Shown piece after piece: positions 63,305-64,000 of a stretch of DNA of 64,000 nucleotides (position 1 is the stretch's first letter; each line of letters starts with the position of its first letter). A model generated the notes under the pieces. It made no database searches and was not told where the DNA came from. It saw nothing but the letters and a program-made list of their open reading frames with translations. The stretch spans positions 26,089,506 to 26,153,505 of the forward strand of contig NC_034014.1 in NCBI RefSeq assembly GCF_000346465.2. The letters are read 5' to 3'. A program made the translations under genes and the position numbers. The DNA is from Prunus persica (taxonomy: Eukaryota; Streptophyta; Magnoliopsida; Rosales; Rosaceae).

Positions 63305-64000
63305 CTAAATATGCCACCATTTTCGACCTTCCAATGTCTTGACAAGCTCATTAGCCAGTGATGCAAAGTCTTCTGCCCCATTCTGCAGATCTTCAGTGCG
63401 CCTGCTGATTCTCTGATAAAAGTGAAATTTTGGAATTAGAGAAAGGGAAAAGGAAGAGTTACTTTAAGAGTCATTTAAACATCTGCTAGTTGAACGTAAC
63501 CTAGAAGAACGAAATGAGATTAAAAATGAAAAATACTGGTCATATATTTGGCTTAGACCATGCAAGAATGGTTTTCTATTCTATCACTAATAGTTGTGTG
63601 TGCGAACTCATATTTGGACAAAAAAGAAGAAAAATTAGTTTGAGAGGTTCTGCTACAATCTTATATGCAAGCAAAGAATACATATGGAAGATAATACTTT
63701 TTAAACCCTGCCCAATGAAAATTTCACAACATTCTCCATTTAACAAAGTATCAAATGAGATGCAGATAGTTTCTAACTCTTTCAATCTGTTCACCTAATT
63801 TCCTAATATCTTTGCAGGGGAAGAAAGAAAAGAATAAAACTCTTCCAAGAATCCTACCTCAAGTTTTTCTCCTCTCTCCATGAGCTTATTTCTTGCTTGA
63901 GAAGCCACAGAAGAAACATCCTGAAATGAGTTCTAACCACATCAGAGAAGACAATTGATTTACAGAGTAGTTTATGAACTATCATCATCACTTGATATTA
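63305..64000 (-). CDS. tomosyn/Sro7-like (lethal giant larvae family) protein, C-terminal exons only
   Basis: The last two coding exons on the minus strand are 63920-63858 and 63412-63305, separated by a 445-bp intron. The remainder lies beyond the window. The 56 residues read DVSSVASQARNKLMERGEKL, ERISRRTEDLQNGAEDFASL, ANELVKTLEGRKWWHI. This is an R-SNARE-like motif with the central Arg (NGAEDFA heptads follow the RTEDL part) and the KWW end seen at the C-terminus of plant tomosyn-like WD40 proteins. Such proteins bind plasma-membrane Q-SNAREs and regulate exocytosis. The WD40 part cannot be checked here. A longer frame across the exon/3' UTR (63031-63381) is not coding. Confidence 0.8.

Noticed and set aside
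63031..63381. 116-aa minus-strand ORF
   Set aside because: It overlaps the last tomosyn-like exon in another frame and runs into the 3' UTR; the spliced frame fits the family.

Overview
The window is nuclear DNA of a flowering plant. GT–AG introns, long AT-rich intergenic stretches, MITEs, LTR retrotransposon remains and plant-only gene families (ALFIN-LIKE, MYB-CC, GT-3 trihelix, JOX, CDPK, plastid omega-3 desaturase) all say so. Protein similarity suggests a woody eudicot, perhaps Rosaceae. That last step is a guess from general resemblance, not something proved here.

Layout. 0.9-9.3 kb (+): three tandem copies of a type-II (DNAJB-like) Hsp40 gene. The first is intact. The second has lost 19 codons including HPD. 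The third has no J domain. A fourth, gutted relic lies at about 6.9 kb. 10.7-12.7 kb (+): an ALFIN-LIKE PHD protein. 13.9-15.3 kb (+): a MYB-CC (PHR1-like) transcription factor. 17.5-19.6 kb (-): a jasmonate-induced oxygenase (JOX). 19.6-28.1 kb: a gene-poor desert holding a small LTR (TRIM-like) element with one inverted LTR. 28.1-32.7 kb (-): a CPK13-like calcium-dependent kinase with a MITE in intron 1. 32.7-39.5 kb: intergenic with a hAT-like MITE. 39.5-40.7 kb (+): a GT-3 trihelix factor. 44.3-45.1 kb (+): a disrupted tandem CCCH zinc-finger gene. 46.7-48.1 kb (-): a VARLMGL/DUF4378 protein. 48.7-49.4 kb: LTR remnant and MITE. 50.6-52.8 kb (-): plastid omega-3 desaturase (FAD7/8). 53.6-60.2 kb: a young 6.56-kb LTR element. 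61.7-62.8 kb (+): a SelT-like protein. 63.3 kb to the end (-): the last two exons of a tomosyn/Sro7-like gene that runs out of the window.

The most unusual object is the LTR element at 53626-60186. Its LTRs differ by one base and it is flanked by perfect 5-bp target-site duplications. It has a primer-binding site and a polypurine tract for the minus strand, but no gag or pol that I can see. Instead it carries sense-oriented fragments of several host genes: mitochondrial ATP synthase beta, an HMA5-like copper ATPase, ubiquitin, and perhaps an ERF. It also holds an antisense 183-aa coiled-coil ORF, a 66-bp hairpin-forming tandem array and many short stem-loops. The element points at the FAD7/8 gene, which starts about 0.84 kb beyond it on the same strand.

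The genes do not form a pathway. Loosely linked themes are chaperoning (Hsp40 array), jasmonate turnover (JOX) and trienoic fatty acid supply for jasmonate synthesis (FAD7/8), and calcium signalling (CPK). All exon boundaries were read by eye from splice signals and reading-frame continuity, without transcript support.
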